DNA of 64,000 bases from Diploptera punctata (GCA_030220185.1 JASPKZ010009897.1:1-64000), one strand, 5' to 3'. Positions 38,730 to 49,674 are shown, counted from the stretch's first letter. The notes: generated from the sequence alone by a model not told the origin. Numbers and translations: made by a program.

Positions 38730-39662
38730 CTAGCTAATACCCGGCGTGCGCTCCTACGCGTAAATAAATGAAAATTAATGTGCTTTTATGTTTAGTTGAA
38801 TAAGTAGAGAGAAAAGTAATTATAAATGTATATTTTTAGATACCCCGTACTGATTACCTGCATTGCCCGGGAATCTAAATATCCCGATCTTCTTGACATA
38901 AATGAAATGAAATATGAAAATTAATGTGTTTTATGTTTACTTAAATAAGTGAAAGGAAAAATAATTATAAACTTATATTCTTAGATTCCCCGTGCTGTTT
39001 ACCCGGCGTTGTCCGGGAATCTACTCATCCCGATCTTATTGACATAAATGAGCTCAAAGGCGAAAATTAATGTACTTCTTATGATTAGTTGAGTAAGTAA
39101 AATGATTAATAATTATAAACATATATAGTATTTATTTTAAGATTTCACGTGCTGATTATCCGGTGTTGCCCGGGAATCTACTTATCATAAATGAGCTAAA
39201 AGACAAAATTAGTTATGGTGAGTTATCCGTTAAAGAAAACCCACCATATGCTGCTAAGCTTGCACAGGAATCTACATACTTGTCTCGATCTTTTTGGCAT
39301 CAATAAAATACAAAAATGGTTATTGTGAGTTATCCGTAGGAGATTATACATAAACTATCGCGCACTTTTTTGTAGAGCTTTTTGAGATATTCAATTCTGT
39401 GTACATTAATTTTTTGTATTTGTTATGGTTTAGGCAGCGTAAGCCATTTAAGCGTCCAAAGAGCTACTTTTTTCACGTTTTCCACTACAAAGGACGATTT
39501 TTAATGGTGTAGGAGTAGAGCACCACAAACTGTCTTATAGCCTATGTTCATCACGGGAATCGCCTGAACATTTTCCAAAAAGCCCCATCGCAATCGGATC
39601 AAACGGTACGGCCGCACATAAAGTACGAACAAAACAAACATTCATTTTTATATATTGGATTT
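38730..39662 (+). repeat. family D-type element with ~150-bp inner tandem units
   Basis: It starts CTAGCTAATACCCGGCGTGC and ends ACATTCATTTTTATATATTG, the beginning and end I see in other D-type repeats. Between 38760 and 39300 about four tandem units repeat the block TTGCCCGGGAATCTA, CCCGATCTT-TTGACATAAATG, AAAATTAATGT, AATTATAAAC. No ORF. The inner units differ from those of the 25383 copy, so this is a subfamily. Confidence 0.6.
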
Positions 39663-39767
39663 AGCCTTCTCTTGCACTCACCAGGACAAACATATTATGT
39701 TACATTCAAATATTAAAGTCACAATTAACACCAATATTAAACACTAAATGAAAATTTGAAACAATAG

Positions 39768-40512
39768 GCTCAATTCTGGAAATGCATGCTATTATGCATT
39801 ACAAGTCCACCGCTATGGTCTCGAGGTAGCGCGCAGCTTGTCACGCAGCGGGCCCGAGTTCGATTCCGGTCGGGGCAGTTTTCTGGGTGAGGTTTTATCG
39901 GTGTTTTTCCTCACCTGTAAGACAAATGTCACGAAACCTTTAAGGCCCAAACGGTCCCCGAAATCATATGGCCATCATCATCATCCTTATCATTATCATT
40001 ATCATCATCATCATCTTTCACCGGTTTGGAAAGCATAGGGAAGCTACCACACCTACAATTCCCTTGTAAAGCTGCAAGCATAGCATGAAAATGCTATGAT
40101 TGCAGTGAAGGACCTGCCTTCGGGCAGAATTACTATGGATGGGTGGATGGATGCATCAAGGACTCTGTCGTCCCAACTTCTTTCAGAAACGTTAAACTGT
40201 AAATATATTTTCCCACTTATATTATATGGCTGCGAAACATGGATTCTAACTTTAATGCAGGAAAGAAGATTACGAGTATTTGAGAATAAAAATCTAAGGA
40301 AAATGTTTGGGCCAAAACGGATGAACAGACGGGCGAATGAAGAAAACTATATAATAGTGAGCTACATGATAAGTATAGGAAGCCAGATATAGTAAGAACT
40401 GTTAAGTCTTGTAGACTGCAATGGACAGGAATGTGGCACGTATGGAGGATGAAAGAGATGCATGGAAGCTTCTTGTAGGAAAATCAGAGGGATAATGCCC
40501 AGTTGGTATATA
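39768..40512 (+). pseudogene. RTE-type LINE fragment carrying a nested SINE-B
   Basis: 39768-39803 (CTCAATTCTGGAAATGCATG) and 40146-40512 match consecutive parts of the complete RTE copy (54800-55250). The right part reads LPLILYGCETWILTLMQERR and VFENKNLRKMFGPKRMN, then the SCRLQW tail in broken frames. The two halves are separated only by SINE-B (39805-40145). The SINE is flanked by imperfect TGCATTACAAG / TGCATCAAG duplications. Confidence 0.8.
39805..40145 (+). repeat. SINE family B, copy 5, inside an RTE LINE
   Basis: The only plus-strand copy, and the one with clear limits because both flanks are LINE. Order: tRNA head (TATGGTCTCGAGGTAGC as A-box region, CCCGAGTTCGATTCCGG with B box), GAGGTTTTATCGGTGTTTTT, CCAAACGGTCCCCGAAATCA, (ATC)n, the palindrome CATAGCATGAAAATGCTATG, tail GGATGGGTGGATGG. 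About 340 bp. Confidence 0.9.
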
Positions 40513-41349
40513 AATATGTGGTGAAAATATTGAAAATATGTATTATTACATTTTTTTATTTCAAAGAATCAAAAATTACGTTTTAAGAAAATACTCTGTT
40601 ATTCTTCATCCAATCTGTGTTTGTTACTATATTTTACTCATAAAATTCACTAATTTAATAAATAGAGTTGGGGTTAATATATTTATTCTACCAATGACAA
40701 AGTAACAAAACAATCCAAAGTATATCGTTCAAAAAGGATAATTAATGTATTTTTATCATAGGTCCTGAACCTAAATGAAGATATATAGGCCCTAATATTA
40801 CAAAAAAAAAGTACAAATTAGAACAGAGAGGAATATGTATGTTTACAGTTATTTTTACTTATATTTACTTATTTTTTATATTATGCTTAAATTATATCTC
40901 TCAAAATTCAGTACTTAGTTTTATTGCACTTCAACAAATTATTTGTTGCATAGTGTACAGGTGTGTAGACCTGCAACAGTATCTTGCCGTATGTGATAAA
41001 AGGCATCTCGATAGTTCTCCTCGACCTATCTTTTTTTTTGCAGAATAGGATGAGGCAGTCGTCATCTGCATTCACTGACTTTTAGTCACAGCAATATAAA
41101 CCTACCAAGTCAAAAGAAAAAAGACTAAACTAAAAGTAGTCGGACGTAATGAGAATATTCCACACTTAATTTCCTGCATCATTTATGTGTTCTCTCCTCA
41201 TATCCCTCACTCCACCCCAGCAATAATAATAGGAAAAAGCGCCGCACAAAAGGGCATAATTTATGTCTCTGCTGTATACCAGCAACGATTGTGTGTGTTC
41301 TCTTTAAACAGACACTGAAATGATATCTTTCACACGGTTTATCACAGAG
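40513..41349. other. no gene recognised
   Basis: AT-rich to about 40950, then unremarkable. The 69-codon frame at 40839 is hydrophobic but shows no known features. Confidence 0.35.
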
Positions 41350-43130
41350 CTTGCACACTTAGTCACTTGGCGGATCGTGATAGTTTGAATTTTTGCAGAA
41401 TTTGTTGTGACATCCATGCACTGCCAGACTTATTATTGCACTGCGTATCTTATTGTTTAGTCCAGTTCAGTCTCGTGCATCTGTTGCGTAAAAATCGTCT
41501 GGTATTTCTTCTGTCTTGTGTTGCCTTATTTTCTTCAATGCAGTTTCCTGTTTTAGTAGATGGGTAACAGGAATTTTGTGCGTAGATCTTCCACGAGGAA
41601 CGTTTCCCGTGCTAATTCATATGCAATCTAGATGGAGCAAATTTCGAGATCCCCATTGCTGCTTTTAGGAATCTCGCTTTCGCTTTTTCTAAGGTGATTA
41701 AGTCTCCGTAAACTGAGGTCAGTCCAAATGATATCTATTCCATACGTTAAAATGGGAAGTATTTTGGCCTCAAAAAGTTTCATGGCGTGTTGCAAGTGAC
41801 AGTTTTATGATGTTTTCTATATAGTATATGGCAACTATAGCAGCTGCCGCTCTCTCTTTCGTATGTATTCTGAAGGATTTGGCTGTTGTTTTGAGTGTTA
41901 ATCCTAGATATTTAAAGGCGTTTTGTGATTTGCAACGGGTTGTCCTGAGTTGTATGTGGTCCCCATCTACCAGTCAACCACCCTTTCTGAATACCATTTG
42001 TACCGTTTTTTGATAGGTTTATATCGAAACCATTTTTGTTACACAACGATGCGAGATTTGTCGAGTTCTTGCAGTTCCTCCTTATCTGTCGCTCCTAGTA
42101 CCATATCGTCTGCGTACATAACATTTTGTAGATGGCGGCATATCTGGGTATGTCTGCTGTCATCACATTAAAGAGGAGAGGGCTTTAAGTGTCCCCTCCC
42201 CTCGGGTTTAAAATGACTTCCTCTAATTTCTGAACTGCATCGTTTATATTTATGAAATTTTGAGCTAGTATGTTATGGATAAGTGCTAGGGTATGTTCGT
42301 CCAGTTCATTCATGCTTCTCAACTTGGAGATCAGTATTTTCCTGTCCACGTTGTCAAAAGCTTCGCAGTAGTCTACGAATACAGCATAGAACTTCTGCTT
42401 CGGTCTTCTCAGTGCTTCGTGTATGTCTTTAAGTAGGTGTCTACTGCCTGCAGAATAGAGCGGCTTTTTCTAAATACGAGCTGTTGGTCTGGTATTTTTC
42501 TGTCTATTTTATTTGTAAGTCGTGTGTTAAGTATGTTCGTCAAGAGTTTAAAGGGGTTGATTTCTAGGGCGATCCCTCTGTATGAGTTAGGATCATTTGT
42601 GGGTCTTTTCCTTTGTAAAGTACCTTTATTGTGGCCTGTTTCCATGCGTTTGGGATTTTCTCCTAGTTTCCAGACATTTGTTTAAAAGTTTTACCCCATG
42701 TCGGGTTTAGTTCTGCTGTTGATTCGTTGAGGAATTCATTGAAGATTCCATCAGGTCCTGCCGCTTTGTTATTCTTGAGCTTGTCTATCGCCCTGAGGAC
42801 TTCTCGCGTTGTGATTTGTTGTGGCTATTTCATCTTTGGGTGGTTTTATTTCGTCATAGGCTTGGTCTTTATTTTCGTGGTTTAAAATTTACTGGAAATG
42901 TGTTTCCCATGGCTTTATTTGTATACTTGGAGTATGCATTGTTTTTCTTCTTTTGAGTGCAATAAACGGATCTCTCTCTGCTGCTCTCTGCTTTCTGTAT
43001 CCTGTCTCTATGCCGATTATCCTCGATGTATTCGTTTTGTGTTTTTGCCTAAGGAGCAGCTTTTACTTTCTTCTGCACCCTGCATAATGCTCTAGATCCT
43101 GGTTCTTGTGTCGTCGATTTTTTTTAGAAT
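41350..43130 (-). pseudogene. LINE reverse transcriptase, decayed
   Basis: Minus strand. In order: NDPNSYRGIALEINPFKLLT and IPDQQLVFRKSRSILQAVDT (42640-42430, the one long open piece), FYAVFVDYCEAFDNVDRKIL (42385-42330, catalytic Asp), then MYADDMVLGATDKEELQELD (42120-42060) with the ADD catalytic box. Shifted frames continue to about 41380 (LTLKTTAKSFRIHTKERAAA). The region above 42700 fits the endonuclease-reverse transcriptase linker but is barely readable. Many stops; no function. Confidence 0.75.
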
Positions 43131-43754
43131 ATCAAGCAATGGAAAATAGTATTTTATATTATTTAAAGTGTATTCAATTTTAAAATATTTATCTCTAACA
43201 TCATCAGGGTGTAATGGAGCTCATTGTCTGGATTATCCTGGCGTAGTTAGAAACAGTAGAAAACTATTCAACCTCTCACTCACCCTCATACTCACTCCTC
43301 ATGGTGACGGGGGGGAGGAAAGCAAACTTTGTTTTAAACATTTCAATCAATTTTGAAAGATACTTAAAATAACTGAGGCTACGGTTTTCCAAGAAAACAA
43401 TTTACCTCAATGAAGGCTTGCATTTTGTTTAACTATGGGATATTCACTATTTTTCGAGAAACAAAGCTCTGCAGTGATACGACTATGAGCCTACAAACCA
43501 GAGTTAAAAACAAATCGTACAGACATTTTACCTACTTACTAGCATTGTACACACATTTCTTATGAACCTACATTTGAAGATCATTTGACATAGTACATAT
43601 ATAATGATCTAATAAACATGTAGTAAAGAATAAATATGTGCAAAGTATGTAACATAAAACTTGAGTATGAGGTCTCGATTTATGTGAATCGTTATAACAC
43701 TTTGGGTTATTACGAAAGAACATATCAAGGAAAAAAATATGCAATTGTATAAGA
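43131..43754. other. no gene recognised
   Basis: AT-rich, one GC-rich patch with GGGGGGGAGG near 43310. No ORF support. Confidence 0.35.
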
Positions 43755-43935
43755 ATATGTACTCTGATTATAAGTCAAGATGGATGCAACATGTTAATTG
43801 AATGGAGGATCACAGGATATCCAAGCAGATGTTAATCTATCCACCTGCAGGAAGAAGACAAGGACGTCCACTTAAAAGGTTTTTGGATGGTGTTTTTATT
43901 GAGACGGAAACATATCAACGAATTATCTAAATTCC
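43755..43935 (+). pseudogene. LINE C-terminal scrap
   Basis: The plus-strand frame reads YKSRWMQHVN and MEDHRISKQMLIYPPAGRRQ followed by GRPLKRFLDG. This is the usual H(V/L)xRM-x-x-x-RxPKQ...GRRxxGRPxKRW LINE ending. About 55 residues. Confidence 0.65.
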
Positions 43936-44377
43936 TGTATTGACTATGATGATGAATGTGATGATGAGAAAAACAGAATATGGATCAAATTTTGTAAATC
44001 AAAATTCAATTTTCTTTCGATTAAAATATGTTCCACATATTTTAATAATTGTATGCCTCAAAATACATTACATTTCATTTTTAAAAAATAGGTAGTGTCT
44101 ATTTGATTATTATTTGTTACCAAGTTGTTATAAGGATGGAGAAAATCTTAACACTTAATGTCAATATTAATAATACAATTTCGCGTTATTTGCTAACATG
44201 TTCTGAATAGTAATAAACCATGAAATACTTGTTTTCACTCACGCTATGCTATGTTTAGTATGATGTTGATTTGTATTCATGAGTATTATAATTTACCACC
44301 CAAGGAAGGTAAATTACGTACCTCCCTACTTACTTCGGTACAATGCCGGAAATATGCTAAGGAACTTTCACAATTGT
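43936..44377. other. no gene recognised
   Basis: AT-rich flank of the Gypsy element. Confidence 0.35.
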
Positions 44378-44381
44378 TGGT

Positions 44382-44810
44382 TGTGCCGGTTCGCTCAGGG
44401 TAGATTATGATCACTGAGGGATGTTTTAAATTATACACTTATTATTTTAGTTTATGGATAAATTTGTATACAATATTGTTTATTACAATGTTTGATAATT
44501 CACTATCTCGGAGTGGAGTTGATGAGTTATTTCCGCCCACGTGTTTTTTAATATCACCTTCGCGAACGATTACTGAAGAAATTGACTATTGCAGAACATA
44601 GGAGCGTGTCAGTTTTCACACGCGTCCTTGCCTTATAAGGGCGATGACTCCTCCCATCCCCACTCCGAGTGTATATGTTGTTCATTATAGCTTAGAAGGG
44701 TAGGTACCATTCGTTTGGGTTTCTATGTTGGTAATAGACTCGTGTGCACGTTTGTGCGCCTTCCAGTTATTACTATTAATGTACTCACGAGTCTATTACT
44801 TCTTGCCACA
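44382..44810 (-). repeat. Gypsy LTR (3' LTR of the minus-strand element)
   Basis: It matches 51240-51667 nearly throughout. It contains GTGTCAGTTTTCACACGCGT and CTCACGAGTCTATTACTTCT. Small indels distinguish the two LTRs. Confidence 0.95.
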
Positions 44811-45432
44811 TAATGCCCATATGAGATTCTATGTAAATTTTTTTTACGGAACAAATTTTGTAGAACTCATATACATCTCTACGTTTTGTCAAATTAATTG
44901 GATTCGAGAACAAATAATTAATTTTCTTTTTAGTGTAAATTGACAGTTTTGTTAAATGAATCGCCCTTCGTAAGAATACATAGAAATTATTTGTCTCATT
45001 TTAACTTAGTGTTCACTCATGTTAAAGTGAGAGAGAGTGCATGTACCTTCTGTTCCTGGAAGAAGGCATTACGACAAATACTATCTCCTATACAAAGATA
45101 TGTAATAATAATAACAACAGTAGCAACAATAATAACAGTAATAACAATAATAATAATAAATTATATAACCCTTGCATTAGACATAAATTTCATGGACAAT
45201 CATATGTCTAGTATTGTTATATTAATTGATTTGTAAGTAAAGTGTCATTTCATCAGTTTTCATTATGTTGAAGTATTTTCTTGATGCACTTTATGATTTT
45301 TCACTATTTTATTTTATTTATTTGTAACACACGCAAATGGATCACTCGACTACTGTTATTTACGCATAACCCTTAGGTTTTTTTTACACTTTGTCATACA
45401 TTACATACATGAACCATTCCTATGATTTTTGT
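44811..45432. other. Gypsy internal 3' noncoding region
   Basis: No minus-strand ORF. It contains an interrupted (AAT/ATA) tract (about 45105-45160). A third ORF may have existed here, but nothing is readable. Confidence 0.5.
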
Positions 45433-45757
45433 TTATTGGGCACCCTGTGTTTCCTTATAAGGCCTAAGTTTCTGTAGATGGTATCGACCAAATATTTTAT
45501 TTGAGTCCTTAGCACAGATTATCTCGTACGTGTGCGTTCCGAACTGCCGCGAGATTATTCCGGGACCTTTCCACAATAAATCCATTTTTGAATACCTGTT
45601 TTTTCGCCTTGTCGGAGAGCGTATTGTTTCTGATAAGTACTTTGTCTCCGATCGAAGGATGCCAGATATTTTTGTATCTTTTCGCCCTTTGTTTTCTTTT
45701 GTCTGTGAGCTTCTGTATCCGTTGAAATGCTCGTAAACATCTTTCATCATTTGGCAC
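45433..45757 (-). pseudogene. Gypsy integrase C-terminus, frameshifted
   Basis: Two overlapping frames: KNIWHPSIGDKVLIRNNTLS (45509-45757) and then LLWKGPGIISRQFGTHTYEI with KIFGRYHLQKLRPYKETQGA (45433-45750). This is the chromatin/DNA-binding C-terminal part (GPxxI...) with one frameshift near 45610. Confidence 0.8.
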
Positions 45758-45795
45758 TTCTTTGTTATCTATCGGAATCGAGTCAGGTAAACCTT

Positions 45796-46344
45796 TTATG
45801 AATTTTCAGGTTCTGTACCACACATCAATAGTGCTGGTGCGTAGCCGGTAGTATTGTTGATCGAGTGGTTTAATACCTTCTCTATGTGTGGTATATATTG
45901 TACCCATGTATTATGTCGCTTATGGCATAATATACGTAAGCAAATAGAAATTTCCTTGTTCATCCTTTCTGTGGGATTGCAAGACGGGTTATATAGAGAA
46001 GAGTGTACTAATTTTATATTCCTGTCCTGCAGTGCGTTATTGAATTTTGCACTCCGATATATGGACGCGTTATCGGTAAGAATCGCCTCGACATTGCCGT
46101 AATTCCTCTGGTAGTCATTAAAGAGTTTGTTTAGACATCCTTGTGTCGTCATCTTACGCATCGGGTAGATTTTTGTGAATTTAGAGAAAACATCAACCAC
46201 GACTAAGATATGTTTAAAGCCACCCTGACCTGTAGGCATGGGACCATGTGAGTCAATTGTGATAAGGCTATTAACGCGGTCCCTTTGGATGCTCTGAGGA
46301 CTTATATCAAATTTCACGTTCAAGGCTTTACTTTTTTGACACAA
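45796..46344 (-). CDS. Gypsy integrase catalytic core
   Basis: 182 codons. Residues 1-10 end the zinc-binding site (CDLCQKSK with the upstream Cys just outside). SLITIDSHGPMP holds the first Asp, VEAILTDNASIYRSAKF the second, and NPTERMNKEI the catalytic Glu, a DD-35-E arrangement. HSINNTTGYAPALLMCGTEP is the usual C-terminal block. The frame is intact, but the preceding HHCC part (about 46345-46470) is in another frame, so the Met is internal. Confidence 0.9.
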   Translation of the reverse strand: MCQKSKALNVKFDISPQSIQRDRVNSLITIDSHGPMPTGQGGFKHILVVVDVFSKFTKIYPMRKMTTQGCLNKLFNDYQRNYGNVEAILTDNASIYRSAKFNNALQDRNIKLVHSSLYNPSCNPTERMNKEISICLRILCHKRHNTWVQYIPHIEKVLNHSINNTTGYAPALLMCGTEPENS

Positions 46345-46462
46345 ATCACAAGTTGAAGTGATCTGTCGTATTTTCTTGTATAGTCGTTTACAATAGAAAT
46401 ATTCCGAGATGTTTAACGCGACGCGTTCGCAACCAGCATGAGCTAGTGCCGTGTGGAACTCT

Positions 46463-48568
46463 TTAATGATTGGTATTTCTAATTCTTTGGGAATTAGTTT
46501 TCCAGGCGATTACGTCTTTACCGCACTTCTTATATAACACATTATTCAGCATTCCATACGTTTCCACGTCACTCACTAATGCGATATCTTTAGCCTGTGT
46601 TCTAAGTAGTGTAAGACTCGGATCCCGCTCTTGGTATTTATCAATTTCTTTTATTTTCTTGGATAGGCCTTTGTTTACGTGAGCGACTGTCCTCATGATT
46701 TTTACATCAAATTTAGGACTTTTTGAGTTTTCCGGAATTCCCACCGCGTAGTTTAAGCGAGACAGGATATCTGCAAGTGTATTTTCACTGCCTGGAATAT
46801 ATTCGATTGTCACATTATAACTTAAAATTTCTGAGATATAGCGACTTATTTTGTTCGACCCTAGTTTACATCGATTTAAAAATGAAATACTAATGTGGTC
46901 AGAATGCACTATGGTCTGGTGTCCAAATACATATGAACGGAACTTCTGGAGGGCGAAATATATTGCTGCTAGCTCCAGTTCGGTTACCATGGCTTCTCTT
47001 TCGACGTTTGTCGTCGCTCGAGACGCAGTTGCTATCGTATTGATGCCTCCCTCAGCATCGATCTGAGTCAATACTGCTCCCAAACCGATCTGAGACGCGT
47101 CTGTGTAAATGTGGTAGGGACGGTTGGAATCAGGTCTTTGCAACAATATACAGTTTGCAAATAACGCCTTTACTTTCTCAAAGGCTTCCTGATGGTGGCT
47201 ATTCCATACCCAACGATTTCCCTTTCGTAATAAGTCACTTAAAGGACTGATTTCACGAGAATAATTAACTACAAACTTTGTGTAGTAGATAAGGATTCCA
47301 AGAAATCTTCTTAATTGTTTAAGATTCTTAGGAGCTGGTATGGCCAAGATCGATTCAATCTTACTCTTGCTTGGGCCAACGCCTGATTTAGTAATTATAA
47401 AGCCAAGAAATTCTACCTCAGTGCGTAGGAATTGAGATTTTTCCAAGTTAACGGTCATGCCGTGTTGCCCTAGGGTCGATAATATATAGTCTATCTGAGC
47501 TATATGCTCCTCGAAATTTTCTGACACTATCAATAAGTCATCACAAAATTGGATCACGGAATCTCCAATATCACCTTGAAAAATGTAATCCATCGCCCGC
47601 AACAGACTACTATTTGAGTTGCGTAGCCCAAACCCGTTTCTTTTGAACTGATATGTACGGCCGTTGTGCATGAACGCTGTATATTTTCGCACATCCTTGG
47701 ATAAGGGAATTTGGAGAAAGCTCTCACATAAATCTATCGTAGATATATATTTACCATGTTTCATTCTAGCGATAGCTGTGTCAACTGATTCACCTCTATA
47801 ATTATCTGGCACAATGTGAGTGTTGATTTGTCTAGCGTCAATTGTACATCGTAATGAGCCATTACGTTTGACAACCCAGTGTAAGTGTGACAGGTATTCT
47901 GACGAGGATCGCTCTATAATATCGTTATCTAACATATTTTGTATTACTTGATCGGCTCTAGCACGTAAGTTAATTTGAATTGGACGAGCTTTTATTTTCT
48001 GTGGACTATGATCCTTGACTTCAAATTTATATATGAAATTTTTACACTTTCCCGCTTTATCGCAAAATACATGTTTGTTTTTATTTAGAGTTTGTAGTAA
48101 CTTGTCGCGTTGCGGACCCGTGACTCCCACAGTTGAACTAACCTTACACTGAATTAAGCTATTTGCATCAAAAGGAGGTTTCTGGTCTATTACTAATTCG
48201 TTTAACTTGCATTCACTTCCTACATTTATTTCGTCGCTGTAATCATCAATGATATCATCCATGGCATCACGACCTTGCCCCTTTATTATTCTTACTTCCT
48301 CCCCATTAATATTCATATGCTCTATAAAGAATGCCTCATCTTCTAAAGCATCAAATGGTAATAGATTACTTTTGAACCTCTCCTCACGAATTATTGGTAC
48401 TTTTAGGTTAAGATTAGAACCTGAGAGTCGAAGTTCTTTGTTGCAGAAGTCAATACACGCGCCAAAATATTCAAATATCTCGCAAGCGATAATAATTTGC
48501 GTTGTTAAAAATGGAACTACTAAGAATATTATATCGAAGTCCACCCCTTCTATATTTACTGTCACCAT
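46463..48568 (-). CDS. Gypsy pol: protease end, reverse transcriptase, RNase H
   Basis: 701 codons, the longest ORF of the window. Residues 1-50 complete the aspartic protease. The reverse transcriptase spans about 185-390: RPIQINLRARADQVIQNMLD, YISTIDLCESFLQIPL (catalytic Asp279) and IQFCDDLLIVSENF (FCDD at 341-344, where YxDD/FxDD is usual). RNase H follows: YHIYTDASQIGLGAVL (Asp490), ELELAAIYFALQKF (Glu) and TIVHSDHISISF (Asp557). IPGSENTLADILSRL (about 590) is the connection. The frame stops at 46463 just before the integrase zinc site. Confidence 0.95.
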   Translation of the reverse strand: MVTVNIEGVDFDIIFLVVPFLTTQIIIACEIFEYFGACIDFCNKELRLSGSNLNLKVPIIREERFKSNLLPFDALEDEAFFIEHMNINGEEVRIIKGQGRDAMDDIIDDYSDEINVGSECKLNELVIDQKPPFDANSLIQCKVSSTVGVTGPQRDKLLQTLNKNKHVFCDKAGKCKNFIYKFEVKDHSPQKIKARPIQINLRARADQVIQNMLDNDIIERSSSEYLSHLHWVVKRNGSLRCTIDARQINTHIVPDNYRGESVDTAIARMKHGKYISTIDLCESFLQIPLSKDVRKYTAFMHNGRTYQFKRNGFGLRNSNSSLLRAMDYIFQGDIGDSVIQFCDDLLIVSENFEEHIAQIDYILSTLGQHGMTVNLEKSQFLRTEVEFLGFIITKSGVGPSKSKIESILAIPAPKNLKQLRRFLGILIYYTKFVVNYSREISPLSDLLRKGNRWVWNSHHQEAFEKVKALFANCILLQRPDSNRPYHIYTDASQIGLGAVLTQIDAEGGINTIATASRATTNVEREAMVTELELAAIYFALQKFRSYVFGHQTIVHSDHISISFLNRCKLGSNKISRYISEILSYNVTIEYIPGSENTLADILSRLNYAVGIPENSKSPKFDVKIMRTVAHVNKGLSKKIKEIDKYQERDPSLTLLRTQAKDIALVSDVETYGMLNNVLYKKCGKDVIAWKTNSQRIRNTNH

Positions 48569-48579
48569 TGTCTGAAGTT

Positions 48580-48909
48580 TTATAGGTTGTCTTTTTTTTC
48601 GATAGCCGTAGAAGCAGACACGTTAGAGACCCTGATTGTGCTCAGTTTACATTTTTGTAGACATAACATATAGAATGACTCACTTATTACAGAATTGTTG
48701 CAGCCAGTGTCAAGAAGGCTCGTGTAAGAATGACCGTTAATATTAACATTTATTAGTGGTAGATTGGTAATGGTTGGGGTATCAGCACTCACATTCGATA
48801 ATCTTATTTCCTCTCCTATTTCAGGTTCCAATCCTGTGTTATAATTAATTTTGTGCTCGTGTACGTACATAAACTCTGTCGTAGGCGCATATTGTGGCTT
48901 AGGATTCAT
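48580..48909 (-). CDS. Gypsy protease N-terminal part
   Basis: 109 codons. PLINVNINGHSYTSLLDTGC carries the LLDTG active-site motif; NNSVISESFYMLCLQ and VSNVSASTAIEKK follow. The frame ends at a run of eight A (minus strand, about 48600-48593). After a one-base shift back, the reading continues straight into the 701-codon pol frame. Either a real -1 frameshift at A AAA AAA or a single-base change in the run explains this. Confidence 0.85.
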   Translation of the reverse strand: MNPKPQYAPTTEFMYVHEHKINYNTGLEPEIGEEIRLSNVSADTPTITNLPLINVNINGHSYTSLLDTGCNNSVISESFYMLCLQKCKLSTIRVSNVSASTAIEKKDNL

Positions 48910-48965
48910 TTGTGCATTTTCCAGGCTATAGATACGCTTACAGCCACTACTAACCGTATCTGGTA

Positions 48966-49667
48966 TTAGTTTAAAGAAAGTGACGGTGATTGTTGTCGAT
49001 TTCCTGTGTTTATCATATCGTTCGGATTAAAAGTTGTTGCCTGTGCGTTCAAGGTGTCGCCAGCTTGTCTGTGTTGAATACTTGGTACCTGCGCTCTATT
49101 ATCATTTTCTGCCGCGGGCGAGTTCTGTCGACATTGGTTTCTATTGTAACCGTTGAATACCTCGTTGTTCTCCTGCTCTAACCTGTATCCGTCATAGTTC
49201 TGTCTATTAGGGATGTATCTATTGTCCTGGAGTCTACCTCTATTCAAGATTTGTCCATCTATGTTGGAATTAAATCTTACCATGTTAATACGTGGATCGG
49301 ACCTACTCTTATGATTTTGTCCCAGGTTCCCGTGATAATTCCCCCTATTATTTCTTGTGCTATCGTGATTGTTATAGTAGGACGGCCTATCGTTCCGATT
49401 GCCATTTCTCGGTTGATTATAAACTCTTCCCGTGCCCCTCTCTACGTTTTGAAGATTCCTATCTTTAGCATGATTATTATTATTATTTTGATAATAAGTA
49501 TGTTCTCCCGTTTGAACTTTGTCTCTACATTCCTGTCTATTCTCTCTCATATCACCGGCTTCAAACATGGCCAAAACTTCTATCATATGGTTTACGGTTG
49601 TGATTTTAGCAATTAACAGGCCATAGCGCACGTGGCTAGGGAAATGATTTATAGTTGCCTGTATCAA
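48966..49667 (-). CDS. Gypsy gag, C-terminal Asn/Arg-rich part
   Basis: 233 codons. The start (MIQATINHFPSHVRYGLLIA) continues the capsid region. From about residue 55 it is very rich in Asn, Arg, Gln and Tyr (NNNNNHAKDRNLQNVERGTG, YNGYNRNQC), as expected for an RNA-binding nucleocapsid without CCHC knuckles. A stop near 48960 separates gag from the protease frame. Confidence 0.75.
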   Translation of the reverse strand: MIQATINHFPSHVRYGLLIAKITTVNHMIEVLAMFEAGDMRENRQECRDKVQTGEHTYYQNNNNNHAKDRNLQNVERGTGRVYNQPRNGNRNDRPSYYNNHDSTRNNRGNYHGNLGQNHKSRSDPRINMVRFNSNIDGQILNRGRLQDNRYIPNRQNYDGYRLEQENNEVFNGYNRNQCRQNSPAAENDNRAQVPSIQHRQAGDTLNAQATTFNPNDMINTGNRQQSPSLSLN

Positions 49668-49674
49668 TTCTTCC

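Noticed and set aside
38745..39300. CRISPR-like array (repeats with spacers)
   Set aside because: Units of ~150 bp with no short identical repeat and no unique spacers; eukaryotic minisatellite in a family D element.
39820..39880. tRNA gene at the SINE-B head
   Set aside because: Part of a 340-bp repeat with five copies; the A box is degenerate and no full cloverleaf forms.
44811..45432. possible env ORF of the Gypsy element
   Set aside because: No minus-strand frame of useful length; no signal peptide or membrane segment on the element's strand.
49251..49616. 121-residue plus-strand ORF, very hydrophobic
   Set aside because: Antisense of the Asn-rich Gypsy gag region; Asn codons read as Ile and Leu on the other strand.
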